A DNA stretch of 64,000 bases from Tetrahymena thermophila SB210 (GCF_000189635.1 NW_002476226.1:186001-250000); one strand, 5' to 3'. Counted from the first letter of the stretch, positions 49,558-63,400 are shown. Translations and numbers: made by a program. Notes: generated by a model not told the origin, from the sequence alone.

Positions 49558-50050
49558 ATTCATACATACTATTTTTATCATAGCAAGAATACATATTTCT
49601 CTATTCAAGTTAAATATACTTCTTTTGCTATTATTGAGTTTACTAAAATGATTTTATAATAATAAACCTTAATTGATTTTATAAAATTAAATTTAGTTAA
49701 TTAAATAAAAATTATTAGAGATAAATTTAAAAATTTTTAATCAATTTTTGTGCAATGTATGTGATAATTAACTTTAAAAATATTAATTTATTTAAATTTA
49801 TTAAGATTTATGTTGAAATTTAAATGATTTAATTAAAAAATATTTAGAATTATTTATTCAGAATTATAAAAATATTAATTATTTATAAATAAAATTAGTA
49901 AGTAAAATTTAGTTAAGATATTTTTGTGCTCAAAATTGAAACTAGAATTAAATAAAATTGAAGAGTATCTAAAAATTTTTAGATTAAAAAATAATTAACA
50001 TTTACAAAAAGAAATGTAAAGGGATTTATTGCATACAAATATAATTTTTA
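49558..50050. other. AT-rich convergent intergenic region
   Basis: About 490 bases between the 3' ends of convergent genes, with only A/T-rich sequence. Both transcripts must terminate here; no coding exon was seen. Confidence 0.5.
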
Positions 50051-51017
50051 TCAATGGTTTTTAAGCAATGTAATAGCTCCTCCAACTGAATAATCGATGT
50101 ATCCGAATATTAGGAAGGCAGCATAAAAGATGATATTATGCAAATCAGAATCAAATACTTTAAAAAGGAAAAAGTAGCTGTTCTTAATATATTCTGGTCC
50201 ACCTTACTTTCTGCTTAAAGAGATATCCTTTAAATACATATTCATAAAGAAAATAGTGCTCCACATAAAAGCTAAAGGAATCCAAGATTCCCAAACACCA
50301 GTTAAGAAAGCGAAAGATCCATAGACGCACATTTCTCCCAAATAGTTAGGGTTTCTGTTACGAGCAAAAATACCTTCATTAATTAAGCCTTACTTGTATT
50401 TAAGTGTATAGAATTTTTGTGCATCAGAAACAAGCATCATTGAAACACCAAAGATATAAAGCATTGTGCAAGCAGTAATTCTAGAATTAGAAGGTTCATT
50501 GATTCCTTTTCCACTGAGAATCTACCATCCAATAGACCAGTAACCAAATAAAACTATTAGGAGTACAACACTAGAGAAAATAGTTTACTTAACTTAGAAA
50601 GATTTATCAGGGAACATATAATCCTTAACTAACCATAAAATTCTATTCATATAATTTGGAAAATATTAATTATTCATAAAAATTAAAATTAGCTGTAAAA
50701 TACCCATAAGATCCATGAAGAATCATGTAGCAGTAAGCTCCAAGAGAAAAGTTTTGGTAATAATACATAAGAAATACAACAAACAATGGAGTTAATCCTT
50801 TTGTTAAATTGATAATCCAATTCATTTGAAGTAACTTAGGTCCGCCTATCAGATCTACACTTAAATAATTTTTGAACCTATGTAAAGGGTGGTCAGAAGG
50901 ATAAGTGGAAGTATAAACACTCTTTGTCTACCCAGTAGGAGTAGCATCACCTTTTTATTACTTTGTTTTTTCGGAAGGTTCTTCTACCTAATTCTTTCTT
51001 TGTTTTATATCTTGCAT
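50051..51017 (-). CDS. Multi-pass membrane protein, DUF1295 / steroid-reductase-like
   Basis: Two exons (51017-50704 and 50642-50051, intron 50643-50703) give 301 aa. After a hydrophilic N-terminus of ~60 residues there are about six hydrophobic helices. The signature FARNRNPNYLGEMCVYGSFA lies in the C-terminal half. An Arg-Asn/His-Pro-Asn-Tyr-x-Gly-Glu motif marks the DUF1295 / 3-oxo-5-alpha-steroid 4-dehydrogenase C-terminal / isoprenylcysteine methyltransferase superfamily. Members are ER-membrane reductases or methyltransferases acting on sterols, fatty-acyl chains or prenylated proteins. The motif can support family membership but not the substrate. Start is the only upstream ATG in frame; the downstream end is TGA (TCA on the plus strand at 50051). 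Confidence 0.8.
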
Positions 51018-53051
51018 TTTTTACAAATTTTTAAAGATTTTTTAATTTTAAATTAATTATCATTAAGGATAAAGAGTTGATTTTTCAAGTGCTTGTTTTT
51101 TATTTATGATATAAATTGTTTGTATGTGACGCCGATTTTATTAATTTGAAAATTTATTTATCATTGCAAATCCATTATTTCTGAAGTGAAGAGTAAATTA
51201 TATTTTAAGTGATTTGCTTATTTTTAATGTGCTTAGTAATTAATAATAAAATAAAATATACCAATAGTTTTTGATATAGCTTACTCCTTTGAAATAGTAA
51301 ATAAATTAAAAAAGTTTGTGTAAAATGAAAGAATCCAACTCATTTTCTAAACTTCTAAATTTCTTTTTACTGAATTCTAAAATACTAAAAAAAAGACAAC
51401 AATACTTAATCAAATAACTCAATAAATTTATTAAATACCTCAAAAATTATTTTAAATATAAAATTTTTTCAAACTAAAAGAGTTTTGCTTGTATTTTTTT
51501 ATAAATTCAGTGTTTTTCCATCATTTTTTAACATAAAAATAAGCAATATCACATATTTTTTCTTCATAATAAATGAATTTAAAGTATGACATGCCTAATA
51601 TATAAAAATACATTTGTAAAATAAGTTAAAAAATTATTCAACAATATTGCATCAAGCCATATTTTTTTTTTTTTACTAATATGAAGAATAAATAAATATA
51701 TGGATACTGCTTGTTTGCAAAGCAATATATCTCATGCCTAATTATGTTCATCACAATCATGAAAGAGCTAAAAGTTTGTTAAAATTTGAATAAATTTTAA
51801 ATCATGATATGTTTAATAAAAAAAATAAAAAATGTATTTTTCAAATCTATTACAACAATTACTTGGAAATTTCTATTTTTTTCTAAATTGAATAAATATA
51901 GCTTTGAAAAAACTAATTTAACAATAATCTACATTTATTTTGAAAAAATTTAGTAAAAACTTTTAATTAAACAAATTTATTTAACTTTTTCTAATTTATG
52001 CAAAATATAATTTTGATTATCTTATACTTTTTAATTTAAAAAAAAAATCAAAAATAAATGTATTTTTCAAATCTATTACAACAATTAATTGGAATTTTCT
52101 ATTGTTTTCTAAATTAAAAATAGTTTTGAAAAAAATAATTTAACTATAATTTAAATTTATATTGAGAAGAGTTAGTAAAAAACTTTTAATTAAATAAATT
52201 TGTTTAATTTTTTTTAATTTATGTAAGATATAATCGATTATCTTATTTATACTTTTCAATTTGATAAAAAATAAAAAATATATTTTTCAAATCAATTACA
52301 GCAATTAATTGGAATTTTCTATTGTTGTTTTCTAAATTAAAAATAGCTTTGAAAAAAATAATTTAATTATAATCATTAATCAATTAAAATTGAAAAAAAA
52401 TAGTAAAAGGCTATTAATTGAATAAATTTGTTTAATTTTTTCTAATTTATTCAAGATATTATTTAGATTATTATATTTTTCAATATTACAGCTAGAAGTA
52501 TAAAATTTATTTTTAGGTTAATTAAAATTATACTGTTTGATGGATAAATTATAATTAATTATGAAAAATAAAAATAATTTAATCACTTTTTTAAAAATCA
52601 AACATAAAATATTATGAAAATTTTAATTTTGCTTTGATAAAACAAAAAAATATATTTAAAATATTTTTTAATTTTTAATGAAAATGGATGAAATTTTCAT
52701 AGTAAAATTAAATTAGATCAAAAATAAATTTAAAACTCAAGCATTTTTTTCTTAATAATCAAAGAAATATTTAGAGCTATTAAAAATAAATTTAAATTAA
52801 AATGAATTTAATTGTATTAATTTTTAAATTATTTTATATAAAAGCATATAAAATAAATGATTTAAAACAGAAAACATTGCACAGGAAATTATATCCAAGA
52901 CTTTTAAGCTAAATAGAGTTATTTTATAAATTAATTAATTAATTGGTAAAATTAAATAAATTTGATTAAAATTGAAATAGATATTGGTTGTTTGTTAATT
53001 TGTTATTTTACATATTACTATTGTTATTTACATTATTTTAGTTAATTGATT
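51018..53051. other. Two-kilobase AT-rich intergenic region with tandem repeats
   Basis: No coding exon was found here. The region lies upstream of the DUF1295-like gene and downstream of the four-helix membrane protein gene (both minus strand). It includes three copies of a ~220-bp unit, annotated separately. The rest is simple A/T-rich sequence. Confidence 0.5.
51831..52486. repeat. Three tandem copies of a ~220-bp AT-rich unit
   Basis: Copies start near 51831, 52057 and 52277, so the periods are about 226 and 220 bp. Each begins with TATTTTTCAAATC followed by ATTACARCAATTAMTTGGAA. Each then carries an ATAGYTTTGAAAAAA-like box, a TAGTAAAA..TTAATT box and a TTTAATTTTTTYTAATTTAT box in the same order. 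Copies 2 and 3 are more alike than copy 1. No reading frame is conserved, so the unit is not coding. Confidence 0.85.
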
Positions 53052-54659
53052 TCAGATTTAATTTTGCACATCGACTTCTTTTAAATTATTATTCTGCTGA
53101 TCTTATTACTTTTATTTTTCTGTGTTTTCAGAACTTTATGAGTCTAAATCTAAAAGTGGATTTGGTATATCTAGTTAATCATATTATTCTAGGTGAAACA
53201 AAGTATTTTCATGGTAATAATTAATAGAAATTGATTAATTAGAAATATCGCATGATGAGAAGTTCTTTTGCTAATTTCTTTTAGATTTTTCGTCTTTCAA
53301 ACTAACAGAATATCTTTTGAAAAACTTTTGGACGATTGGTGATTATTGATTAGGACTAGATTTTTTATTTTAATTAAAGTAAAAGTGGTTATCGATTTTA
53401 TTGTTGTTGAATATAAGATTAATATTTTCATTATTAGTGAGGTTATTATTTATTATAACCTACTAAGCTGTTGTTTGTGTTTATGTGTTTAGTTTAGACT
53501 TTGTGTTCATGTTTGCTTATTTTTATTGATCATAGTTACTGTATTTCTCTGAATCGCAATCATTTTCTTATATTTTTTCTGAAATTTTATCACTTTAAGC
53601 CTTTACTTTTTATAAATTTATAATTGAAACCCTATTGGTAGAGTTCTAAAATTATTTTTATTTATTTTATCTGTTTCTGAATATTTACATTTAACTAACT
53701 TTAATAATTATATACAAAGCAATAAATTGTGGAGAATAAAGAGTCAAAGGTTGATATGCTAAAATAATTAAAATCACAAAGAGAGCTTAATTAAAATAAG
53801 GGTCTTACTATGAAAGAGAAACAATAAAAAAATTATCATCTTTTTGTATATCTGAAACTCCTTTTTAGTATGTGTAACTCACTTATTATTTATATAAGTT
53901 AACCCTACATACAGGAAATACAAACTAATCATTATCATTTGACTTTAAAATACTCTATAATTATGCATCTTGCATGCAAAACCAACTCGGAATTTTGGCT
54001 TATGAAAATGTATATCTTTGAGCTTATTAATCATAATTTAAAGGATAGTAAGTATCATTATAGGGAACAAAACGATAAGGTTAGATATTAGTGTCAAATA
54101 GAGAACTGTAAATGTTATTGCTAGCACATGCTTACCCATATTATACAGAACCAGTTGCGTCTTAAAATTTAACATAAATAATGCTATATTTTTCATTTGA
54201 ATGCAAATTTATAGTTTTAACACCTTCTATTGTGCAATTTTATTAAAATCTATCAAATCTGTAATTAAATATTGTCTAAAATACTCCAACATATATCAAA
54301 ATAAATACCGTCATATAGATAAAAAGAGAGCATATTGAGATTACCTAAATTACAAAAACCAAGTTGATTTCACTTGAGCAGACATAGATAAATAGAAGGG
54401 GAATGCAGTAAATTATTACTAAAGGTAGATAATAAAATCCAATTATAAAATTCTTGCTAAGAAATATATACAAAAAAGCTAAAATCAATGCTGTTAGTAT
54501 GAAACAAATTATCTATACACATAAGAAAATTAGCACCCTATTTTTTTTGTTTGTGCTTTTACCAATCAAACTATTAAAAATGCTTTATTATTTCTGTTAT
54601 TAAGCTTAGCTATCAGGCTCTTGAAGATATTCCAGAGGGGGCTTTACACTTATTTGCAT
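53052..54659 (-). CDS. Unknown membrane protein with four helices and Q/N-rich tail
   Basis: One open frame of 535 aa, ending in TGA. Hydrophobic segments: residues ~42-67 (VLIFLCVQIICFILTALILA), ~75-95 (YYLPLVIIYCIPLLFIYVC), ~103-125 (QVISICSLFIYMTVFILIYV) and ~295-325 (LFVILIILAYQPLTLYSPQF). Between helices 3 and 4 is a loop of ~170 residues with four or five cysteines (QQNCTIEG; GQACASNN; WFCMQDA; FPVCRVN), possibly exoplasmic and disulfide-bonded. The last ~210 residues are Asn/Gln/Ser/Lys-rich and cytoplasmic-looking. No family recognised. The frame stays open upstream of the chosen ATG without another nearby ATG, so a short 5' exon could be missing. Confidence 0.65.
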
Positions 54660-56621
54660 ATCTTTATCCCTCCTCTCCTTACCAATTAGGCAATATTTTA
54701 GAGAGGCTTTATTTTTTATTAATATACTTTTTAGCTATTTTTAGGTTACTTTTCTGAATCAAAAAACTATATAATAAGATTCTAATTTTTGTATTGTTTT
54801 CTTTATTTTTTATATTATTCTTATTAATTAATTAATTAATTATTTGCTGTGTGTGTGCTAAATCCCTTTTATCTTATTGACTTCAAGCTATAAATATTTT
54901 AAAGTAGATTGCTAAATTTCTCAGCTGGCTGCAATCCAAAATGTCGTTCGGATTTTTACACTCAATTACTTGGAGAAATCTAATCAATTTTAATTTAATA
55001 TTTTCTTTTTTAATTAAAAAAATTTCTTACTCGCACAAATTTTTGAATTAAAAATTATATAAAAATATGCTTGATATATTTCTTAATTTAGGCAACTACT
55101 TGGAGATAAATTTTCCCAATTTATATTTTTATTAGAAGAAAAAATTACACATTAATTTTAAAGTGTAAGTTTTTTAAAAATCTGGGCGCTCTTTAATTAA
55201 TTTTGATTCAGCTTATTCTATTTTAGAACAAATAAACTAATTATAAAGAAAATTTATATAACCTGATAAATATATATTAAATAAAATAATAGAAAATGGT
55301 AATTTCTCACTCAAGTATACTGATTCTTTTACATTCATCTTGCACAATAATCATACTATTTTAACTATTCTATATACATGTCTAATAATCGAATAAATTT
55401 TTGTGATAGCTTTAATTTACTACATTTTTAAGATTAGATTTTCTTCTACAAAATGAATAAATACTTTTCACAAATTTTATAATTTTATAGAAAAATTTTC
55501 CTCAATTCATGTTTGTAAAAAATTGAAGCCTTATTAATCAATTAGTTTACCCTCAATTTTGAATATGATTTAAAGATATGTTTATCAAAAATAAAATCCA
55601 ATTTATTTCAAAATGCATATCAATAAATATTAATTTTACAATTATCTTTTTAATAAATTATTAAAAAACATGGAGTGGCATAAATTAATACCTTGATTTA
55701 TACAATAATTAAAGGTGAAAGACTTGAGGATGATTCTTTTTTTAAGCAAGAAATGTATTTAAAGCAATCTTAAGATATAGTATTTAAAATATTAACATAG
55801 AATAGTGTAATTTATGCAAGCGCATATGATTCAAAATAATTAAACTTTCTATTATAAGTAAAAATTATTAAAAAGTAAAATTAAGCTTTTTAAAGCGAAA
55901 TTAAAAAATTCTTTCAAAAATAATTCAGTCAGTTTATTTAAATAAAAGAATTTTAGAAACTAAACATTACTGTATCAAGTATTTTTTGAAAATATTTTTA
56001 AAAACTAACTATTTCTTTCATAATTTCTTTAATATAATTGTAATAGATTTTCATATAACTTGACCAAACAAGAATATTTAAGTTATCATAATAAATATAT
56101 TTAAATTATAAAATTCGATATTTAAGGATTTGATTGATAAATATTTAACTTGAGCCAAATACCTATCCAGCGCTTTACTTGAACCTTAATGAACTGAAAT
56201 ATCAACTAGTAGGCTTATAAAATAAACAAACAAAATTCAGTACAATATCACATTTAATTAATTAAATAAAATAGTAAAATTATAAATAAGAAATAGAACT
56301 AGATTGCAAAAGGCATAAAATAAATAAATAAATACATACATACATTACATTTTTAATTAAAAATATTTCATAAAAACTTATTTTTTTTATTTATTTTTAA
56401 AATCTTCAAAAATTGTTAGCTTAATTAGACAATATTTTAAGCTCAATTATTGAATACTTTAGATATATTTTAATTTTTAACTACAATTTTATTTATTTTA
56501 AAGAATAAGATATTATATTTGATAGGAATTTATTTTTCTTACTTTTTTTGTGTTTTAAGATACTAATTTTTGCAATAATTATATTTTTAATTAATTTTAT
56601 TAAACTTTTTCCATTTCAAAA
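54660..56621. other. Two-kilobase AT-rich divergent intergenic region
   Basis: Separates two outward-facing genes. Mostly A/T runs, with an AAATAAATAAATACATACATACATT microsatellite-like tract near 56321-56346. No coding exon found on either strand. It should contain the promoters of both neighbours. Confidence 0.45.
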
Positions 56622-57890
56622 ATGTCATCAAGAAGTAATAGCGATAGTGAGGAGGAGGATGCTCAAGATCTACTCAATCGTATTAAAAAGAATTTGAATA
56701 ATGATAATAGCGATGAAGATAACAGTGAAAATGAAGATGAAGATAGCTCTAAAGACAAAAACAGTTAAAAAAGCTAAGAAGAATAAATAGATAATATTGA
56801 TGTAAATAATAATGACAATAATAATCAGCAAAAAGAAGAAAGTAATCTAAATAAAGAAAAGCAAAATTAGTAACAATTAGATTAGTAAAAATTAGAACTT
56901 AAATAATAAGCTAGCAATAGTTAAAATCAGAATGCTTCAAGCTAGTAAAATCAATAAGTAGATCATGAAGATGATGATGAAGTAGAATCAGGGTTAAATA
57001 TTAAAAATATATTAGCTTAAAATGGAATAGAAATTGATAATCAAGCAGATTAACAAATCGAAGAATAAAAATAGTAAAGTGCAGAAGACAACTAAAACAA
57101 TTTAGAAACTAATTAATTATAAAATAATCAAAACATATAAGAAATCAATCTTTCATCACCTAAAAAGAATTAAATAAACTAAGAGACTCCATAAAATGAT
57201 TAGATCTCACAATAAAATTAATTTTAAGAATCTTCTAATTAGACTAAGTAAAATATCCTTACAGTTGTCAGGGCAGATGCTGAAAAGAAAGAAGAAGAAA
57301 CAGATCATATGATATAAGAGTTGCAAAGCATAAAAATAGTAAAATAATTTTTAATTTTTCCATTTTTTAAATTGCCGTAAATAAAAGAAAAAACCTTTAT
57401 TAGAAGATCCTGAGATTATAAATTTCAAAATAGACTCTTCTCACTTAGAATAAACCATGGAATAAGTTAAAAAAAAATATGATGAAAATGTTGCAAAATA
57501 CATGCTAAAATAAGTAATATAAATAAATATATAGCTTAGTGTTTTCAAAATAACCTTTTTTTGAATAAAAAGAAAAGCATTTTTGATAGGATTAAAGAAA
57601 TCAGTAAACGCTCTTCAAATATTTATGATAGTGTCAATTCTTCTAATAAAATCTTCATCAAGAAGAAACTATCAGATAAAGAAAAGTATGTAAAAGATAT
57701 TTAAAAATTACAGAATGAAAGTAGCAAGACTAAGACATTCCTGATTATGATGATTTAGAGGCTCGAGTCAATAGAGCTAGAAATCGATAAATTTACAGTA
57801 GCTAAACTAAAATAATTAAGCAACGAAGATAACTAAAATCAAAGTTAAGATTTAAATAATAATCCTTAGCAAAATAGCTAAACAAATTGA
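56622..57890 (+). CDS. Acidic low-complexity / coiled-coil protein
   Basis: Three exons (56622-57338, 57388-57513, 57573-57890) give 386 aa. It starts MSSRSNSDSEEEDAQDLL. Residues ~1-230 are Asp/Glu/Asn/Gln/Ser-rich with casein-kinase-2-like acidic Ser runs. The C-terminal ~150 residues are helical and charged (KSIFDRIKEISKRSSNIYD, KYVKDIQKLQNESSKTK) and fit a coiled coil. No signal peptide or membrane helix. The composition is typical of nuclear or chaperone-like acidic proteins, but I recognise no family and infer no function. Both introns are short (49 and 59 bp) with GTAA donors; the second avoids an in-frame TGA. Confidence 0.72.
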
Positions 57891-58364
57891 AATTTTTTTT
57901 TTTAAAATAGTTGTTTAGTGTGTATTCAAAAGTTTAAAGAAATGCTTTTTAGCAAAATAAAAAAAAAACTAATAATTTATTTATTTATATTAGATTTAAA
58001 ATTTATATATTGAAATTTTTAGTCTAGTTGATAGAATAAAAAAATAAAATGATATTTTATATAATGTTAACATTTAATTAATACATTATATCTAAATTTA
58101 AATTTATTTACATGAGAAATTTAAAATAAATTTGTTTATAAAATTGAAATATCTAAGATATATTTATTTTCTAGTTTAAGATTAATTGATTACATTAAAA
58201 ATTATTGATCAATCATTTTAAATTTTATTTAATTAATTGTTTACTTCATTCTTTTGTATTCTAAATAGATTAAACCAAAGAATGGATATTTTGATTGAGT
58301 TTTTTAATAGTTTAATTATTTTTGTTTCGATTAAAAGTATTTGTGAAAGTGATTAAATGTTTGT
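57891..58364. other. AT-rich convergent intergenic region
   Basis: About 470 bases between the 3' ends of the acidic protein gene and the importin-like gene. Nothing coding is seen. Confidence 0.5.
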
Positions 58365-60156
58365 TCATTATTAGTCAAGATTAGATTTTGGATAAAAGGT
58401 TTCAATAAAATCAATAGCCTTTTCAAATACAATTTAGCTAGGATAATTCTATAAATTATCAAGTTTTACAGATAAATTGAGCTATTCTAGCTTGGAAAGA
58501 AATTTCAATTATTCTGAATCACTCTCTTGACCAGCTTTTTAAACAGCACAATATAAACCATCTATTATTTTTAGTAAAATATCTTCGTCTTTACTTTCTT
58601 GTAGCTCATTTATTAAGATGTCATAGACTTTGAGGTGATAAAATAAATTAATCTGTTAGTAAGAGCATAGTTATTATACATGGCAAAGACAGGTTATTGC
58701 CTCACTTTAAATCTAAATATTAAAATAAATATCATTAAGTATATAAATTTGTAATTTATCTTACTTTATCAGAGTAAATTTATGCTGCTTTAATAATATT
58801 TTCAAATATAGGATGAGATATTATATACTTTAGTACTTCATTGCTTAACAAAACAATGTTAGAAATAGACCAAAAAATGGTTTCTATAGTTTTAGTTTAT
58901 TTTGAGCAAGTTTAGATTAAATAATTTAATCCATCTAATAATTTTTTATTTAGGAGCTATATAATTAGCTATTCATCGTTTGCTTACAAGAAATTAGAAA
59001 GAGGCTAGAATGCTAAAAGAGATACTAAAATCTATTCTTTTTAAAGACTTAGACAATCTATCATTTTTTGAAGTACTAATCCTTTCTCATCGCTTGCTAA
59101 TATAATTGATAGTTTATCTCCTGCATTATGAGTGATTCGGTAGTAATACCAAAGTAAATTTTTAGCAGAGCTCTGATCTTTTATTTCAAGAAAGAGTTCA
59201 TTTGCTACTAAGTTTAATTCTAAAACCTAATTATTGTTTAAAAAATTTTTCATAAATTTATGATAAAAAAAACATTTACCTCTTTTAATTCAAGATTTTC
59301 ATCTGAAGCTATAGAGCTCAAACACCAAGTATAAGTGCTATAAAATTCTTTATTTTATTTAGTATATAATCCTAGTCTCTTTTTTTTGTATAATTCAACT
59401 ACTTTTTAGATTAGTCCTTATCTCATTAAATCCTCTTTTATGGGAGTGACATCATAGCAGAAGTGTGATATAATATGTAAAACCTAATATTTGTTATTAA
59501 TAATTAATTTATTTAATTGAGCTAATACAATAATTATAAAAAGTACGCTATCAATTATATTTGGATTAAGGTTGAAGTCTAAGAATTTTAGTAGTCTATC
59601 TTTTAAAGCGATATTATATATAGTAAGATTTTAAGAGGCAGATCCTGTTGTTAGATTGCAAAATATTTCCATAATAACATTTACAATATTTTGCATTTAA
59701 TCAAATTAATCACTTATCAAATATGAAAATATCTATAAAACTCCGCTCTAAACAATTTTTGGAGCTTTGAGACTTATCATTTCTTAATCATCTTAAATAA
59801 ATTAATAAAAAGCAATTAAGACATCATAAATTCCATCAAAGTCTAATTTTTCCAAATAGTCAGCTAAATCCAAGTATGCCAATTATATTTCCTCTTCATA
59901 TTTCTATTTATTAGAATCATTATTAAAATAAATTTTATATGATTTGATCAATTTTTACATTTTCATATCCAGAAAAATATTACTTTTTATCAGCTTTCTA
60001 AGTTTTTACTTATTCAATACTTCCTATTTTCATTCTTCTTTGATGGAGCTCCTAAGCTAAATTTTTCTTCCTTATCTCTACTCTAAATTTTTCTTTCTTA
60101 AATTGAAAGACTTAACTAAATTGCTCATTTTATAGCAAATTTTAATCAGAATTCAT
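58365..60156 (-). CDS. Importin-alpha-like nuclear import adaptor
   Basis: Four exons (60156-59959, 59903-59280, 59226-58765, 58712-58365) give 543 aa, the usual importin-alpha length. Residues ~18-50 are basic (FKKEKFRVEIRKKNLAQELH, QRRMKIG), as in the importin-beta-binding domain: Arg/Lys-rich, with RKK and RRM clusters. The rest is a superhelix of ARM-like repeats, e.g. FYQFIQDDQEMISLKAPKIV, IMEIFCNLTTGSASQN and ETIFWSISNIVLLSNEV. The C-terminus VFEKAIDFIETFYPKSN matches the importin-alpha end pattern (..KA..IIE.YF). Importin-alpha binds basic nuclear localisation signals and bridges cargo to importin-beta. Typical Trp/Asn arrays of the NLS groove are only partly visible (WSISNI), so this is a divergent paralogue. 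Confidence 0.8.
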
Positions 60157-60452
60157 TTTTTTTAAATAAGTAGCTTTTTAATAAATATTTTTTTTTTTGT
60201 AATATTTTAATTTTTTGCGCGATTTAATTTATTAAATTATAACAAAAAGATAGATTATACTCAAATTAACCGCTAAATTAAATTTAATAATTATTAAATT
60301 ACTTGTTTGGTATTAACTAAGACTTATTAATTGAATTAAAAAAAACAAATAAACAAATATAAAATAAATTAAATTAATAGTAAAAAAATAGTAAATGAAT
60401 GATTTAAAACAATATCTCATTTAAATCTTAGCTTTTAAAATAATTTATTAGC

Positions 60453-63400
60453 TCATAAAATGACTTTGACGAAATAATTTTAACTCTAATACTCTTCTAT
60501 TTTTGTATAAATCCCTATTGAAGAATTCCCACTTATGTTTAAATACCAAAGTGAAGGCAAAAGGAATTAGTTTGGGACAACTCTCATTTTGTTCATACTT
60601 AAATTTAAATTGAAAAGCTATCTTAATTCTATACACTATAAAAATTTAGCACATCCTTAATCTCCAAGATTGTTTCCGCTTAGGTCTAAGCTTTCTAAGT
60701 TCGATAAACCAATTTCTTTAAGTTGTATATGTTCATTCAACTTGTTATATGACAAATCTAAAAATTTAAGAGAAGAAGAAATTGAAGAAAATAGAAAATC
60801 TGCAGCATGAGTCTCTATACCATTGTTTTAAAGAATTATTTAAAATAATTTTGGACACTTTATTTCTGTTTACATCTAAGGCACTGGTAGAAAAACTTTA
60901 TTATTTCTTTTTTTAATTTGTTTTAATAAAAAATATAATTAAATAAAAAAATATCAACATACCTAAAATTTAATTTTTATAAGTTTTCAAACTAAGAACT
61001 CATTAATATTGTTTAGCAGCTTTTAGCACAAATGCTGTTTGTAGAGCAATCCAATTCTTCTAATTTCTAGAGATTGAAGTCTATGATATTTTCAGGATCA
61101 AATAAGCTATTAATTTAATTTTTTGAAATATTAAGGAATTTTAAATTAGGAATATTTGAAGCAAAGATATTATGAGATGAATCAGATTTGAGGCAGTTTT
61201 CACTTAATTCTAATTTCTCTAGCATTTTATTATCTAATTTTTGAATGATTTAAATCTAATTTTTACTTAAATTTATACTTTTAGTTTTATTTAACAATCT
61301 CAAAATACTCTCAGCTATTGTTGAGTCAATTAATCCATCTTTGTAAGAAAAATTTTAAATGCTTATTGTAAGATTTTTATTTTATTCAATAAACTCTGGC
61401 AATTTCTCTTAAGTTTCATCAGGAAGAGCAAGCAAGTTACCATCTAAGCTAAGATTTTCAACATATCTAAATATAAACAAGCTTTTGAAAATATCAAAAG
61501 AATCAAGTAAGTTCTTGGATAAGATGACTTTTTTCAGCTAAGAAATATTTAATTCCAGGTTTTAATTAAATTTAATACCTTGAATCTTATTCGAATATAA
61601 ATCCAGCTCTTTTAGGGAATCGAATTTTTAATTTAGCAAACTATCTAAACCTAATTTTAAAATACAAAAAGGATTTAAAATTTTCTATTTTTCCTCTAAA
61701 AATTAAAAAAAATAATTTTCTCAAAAGTAAATAAAAACCTTATTAGTTAATTTAATTTGATGCTAGATACAAACACTCCAGCTTATTCAGGTTATTTAGA
61801 ATTATAGGGAAAGATATATAGTTAAATGACATATTTAGTTAGACTAGATTTGCCAAATTTGAGCAAGAGAATAGAATTTAAGAAGACATATCTGAAATTT
61901 GGTTAAAGGATAAATCTAAACGCTTGATGCTAATAGGACCATAGGTATGTTTTAAAACAGAAATAATTTAATTGTTTGAGAGGTTCAGGTAGTTTAAAAA
62001 TACAGAAGTATGTAATTGCTAAAACAACTCTTCAGTAGAGATAAGCTAATTGTAACTGAGATCAATTTTGAAGATAAAATCTAGTTTAAAAGAACTTAAT
62101 TTGCTAATGAGATTGTGAGATAAATCAAGCACAATTAAATTTTTAAAATATGTTAAAATATGAGATATATCTATAATCAAATTATTATTCATTTAAAGAA
62201 TCTTTAAATTTAGCTATTAATTGCTCCTTTCAGCAAAAATTTTATCTATTTATAGAGAGTCCTCTGTTTTCAAAGATATTTTGTTAGAGTTAAGATTTAA
62301 GCTCTCTAAAGAAGCTGGTAGGTATTCTAAAAATTGCAAATAGCCTTTTGTTGATATTTAATTTTTAGAGAGTTTTAGATGTTAAAGCGATTACAAAGTA
62401 AAATTGTCTCTTGTTACGTTAGGGAATTCTGTTATTTTACTATTCATGCACAAAATTAGCTCTTTTAAATTAGAAAAAGCAGGTGTAGAAAATATTAAGT
62501 AAACTTAATCAGATTCGATTTTATTTTTTGTTAAATCTAAATATTCAAGGTTATTCAAACAGCACTATTCAGGATTTTCAACTATTTTTTAAATATCATT
62601 TGATCTAAGTATGAGTTTTTTTATGCAGCACAAACTCTTAGATGTGAAAATTGCAAGTGCAGATGAGTTGTTGATTTTGTTAGCTGTTAAGTTCAAATAA
62701 GTGAGTTTTTTAAGTGCAAATCTATGGTCGTTAATTTATATTTGGCCAATTTTATTATTAATTAAATAAAGATATTCTAAATTAGATAATGCTTTAGAGT
62801 AAAATACAGTCTCAATGCTTTAAGAAGTTAAAAAGTTATTCGAATTCAAACATAAATTCTTTAAATTTTCAAAAATAAAGATATTTTACTAAGCTTCCTA
62901 TCCTTCTTATGAATGAATATCCCCAATTTCATTTTTTTCTTTTTCTTCATCTTCAGTTTAGAAATATTCTTCTTAATTAATTTAATCCTCTTAATTTGCT
63001 GAATATTAGGGTTACTAAAGGAAAAACTCATCAATATTATTTCCACTTAAATCAAGTGTTTTTATATCCTTTAAAATCTTTAATGATGGAAGGAAGTGAT
63101 TTTTCAAAAATTTATTCCTCGATCCATAATCCATATTTCTTAAAATGAATTCTTAAGTGTGTTAAAAGTTTTATAAAGTTTAATTAAATTGCGTGATATA
63201 ATTATTGTTTTTAGGATCAAAAGTATCTGAATTATCAAAAATTATGCTTCCTATATGAGATTTAAGAGCTGGATTTTCTAAATAAATATCATTCAATTTC
63301 TCACTAATTTTTTTCACATACTTGTGACTACGAACATTTTTAAAGTGTATTCTTTTGATTTGAGTTTGATCCTATTGAATATTTTCTGCTAGATCTCTAA

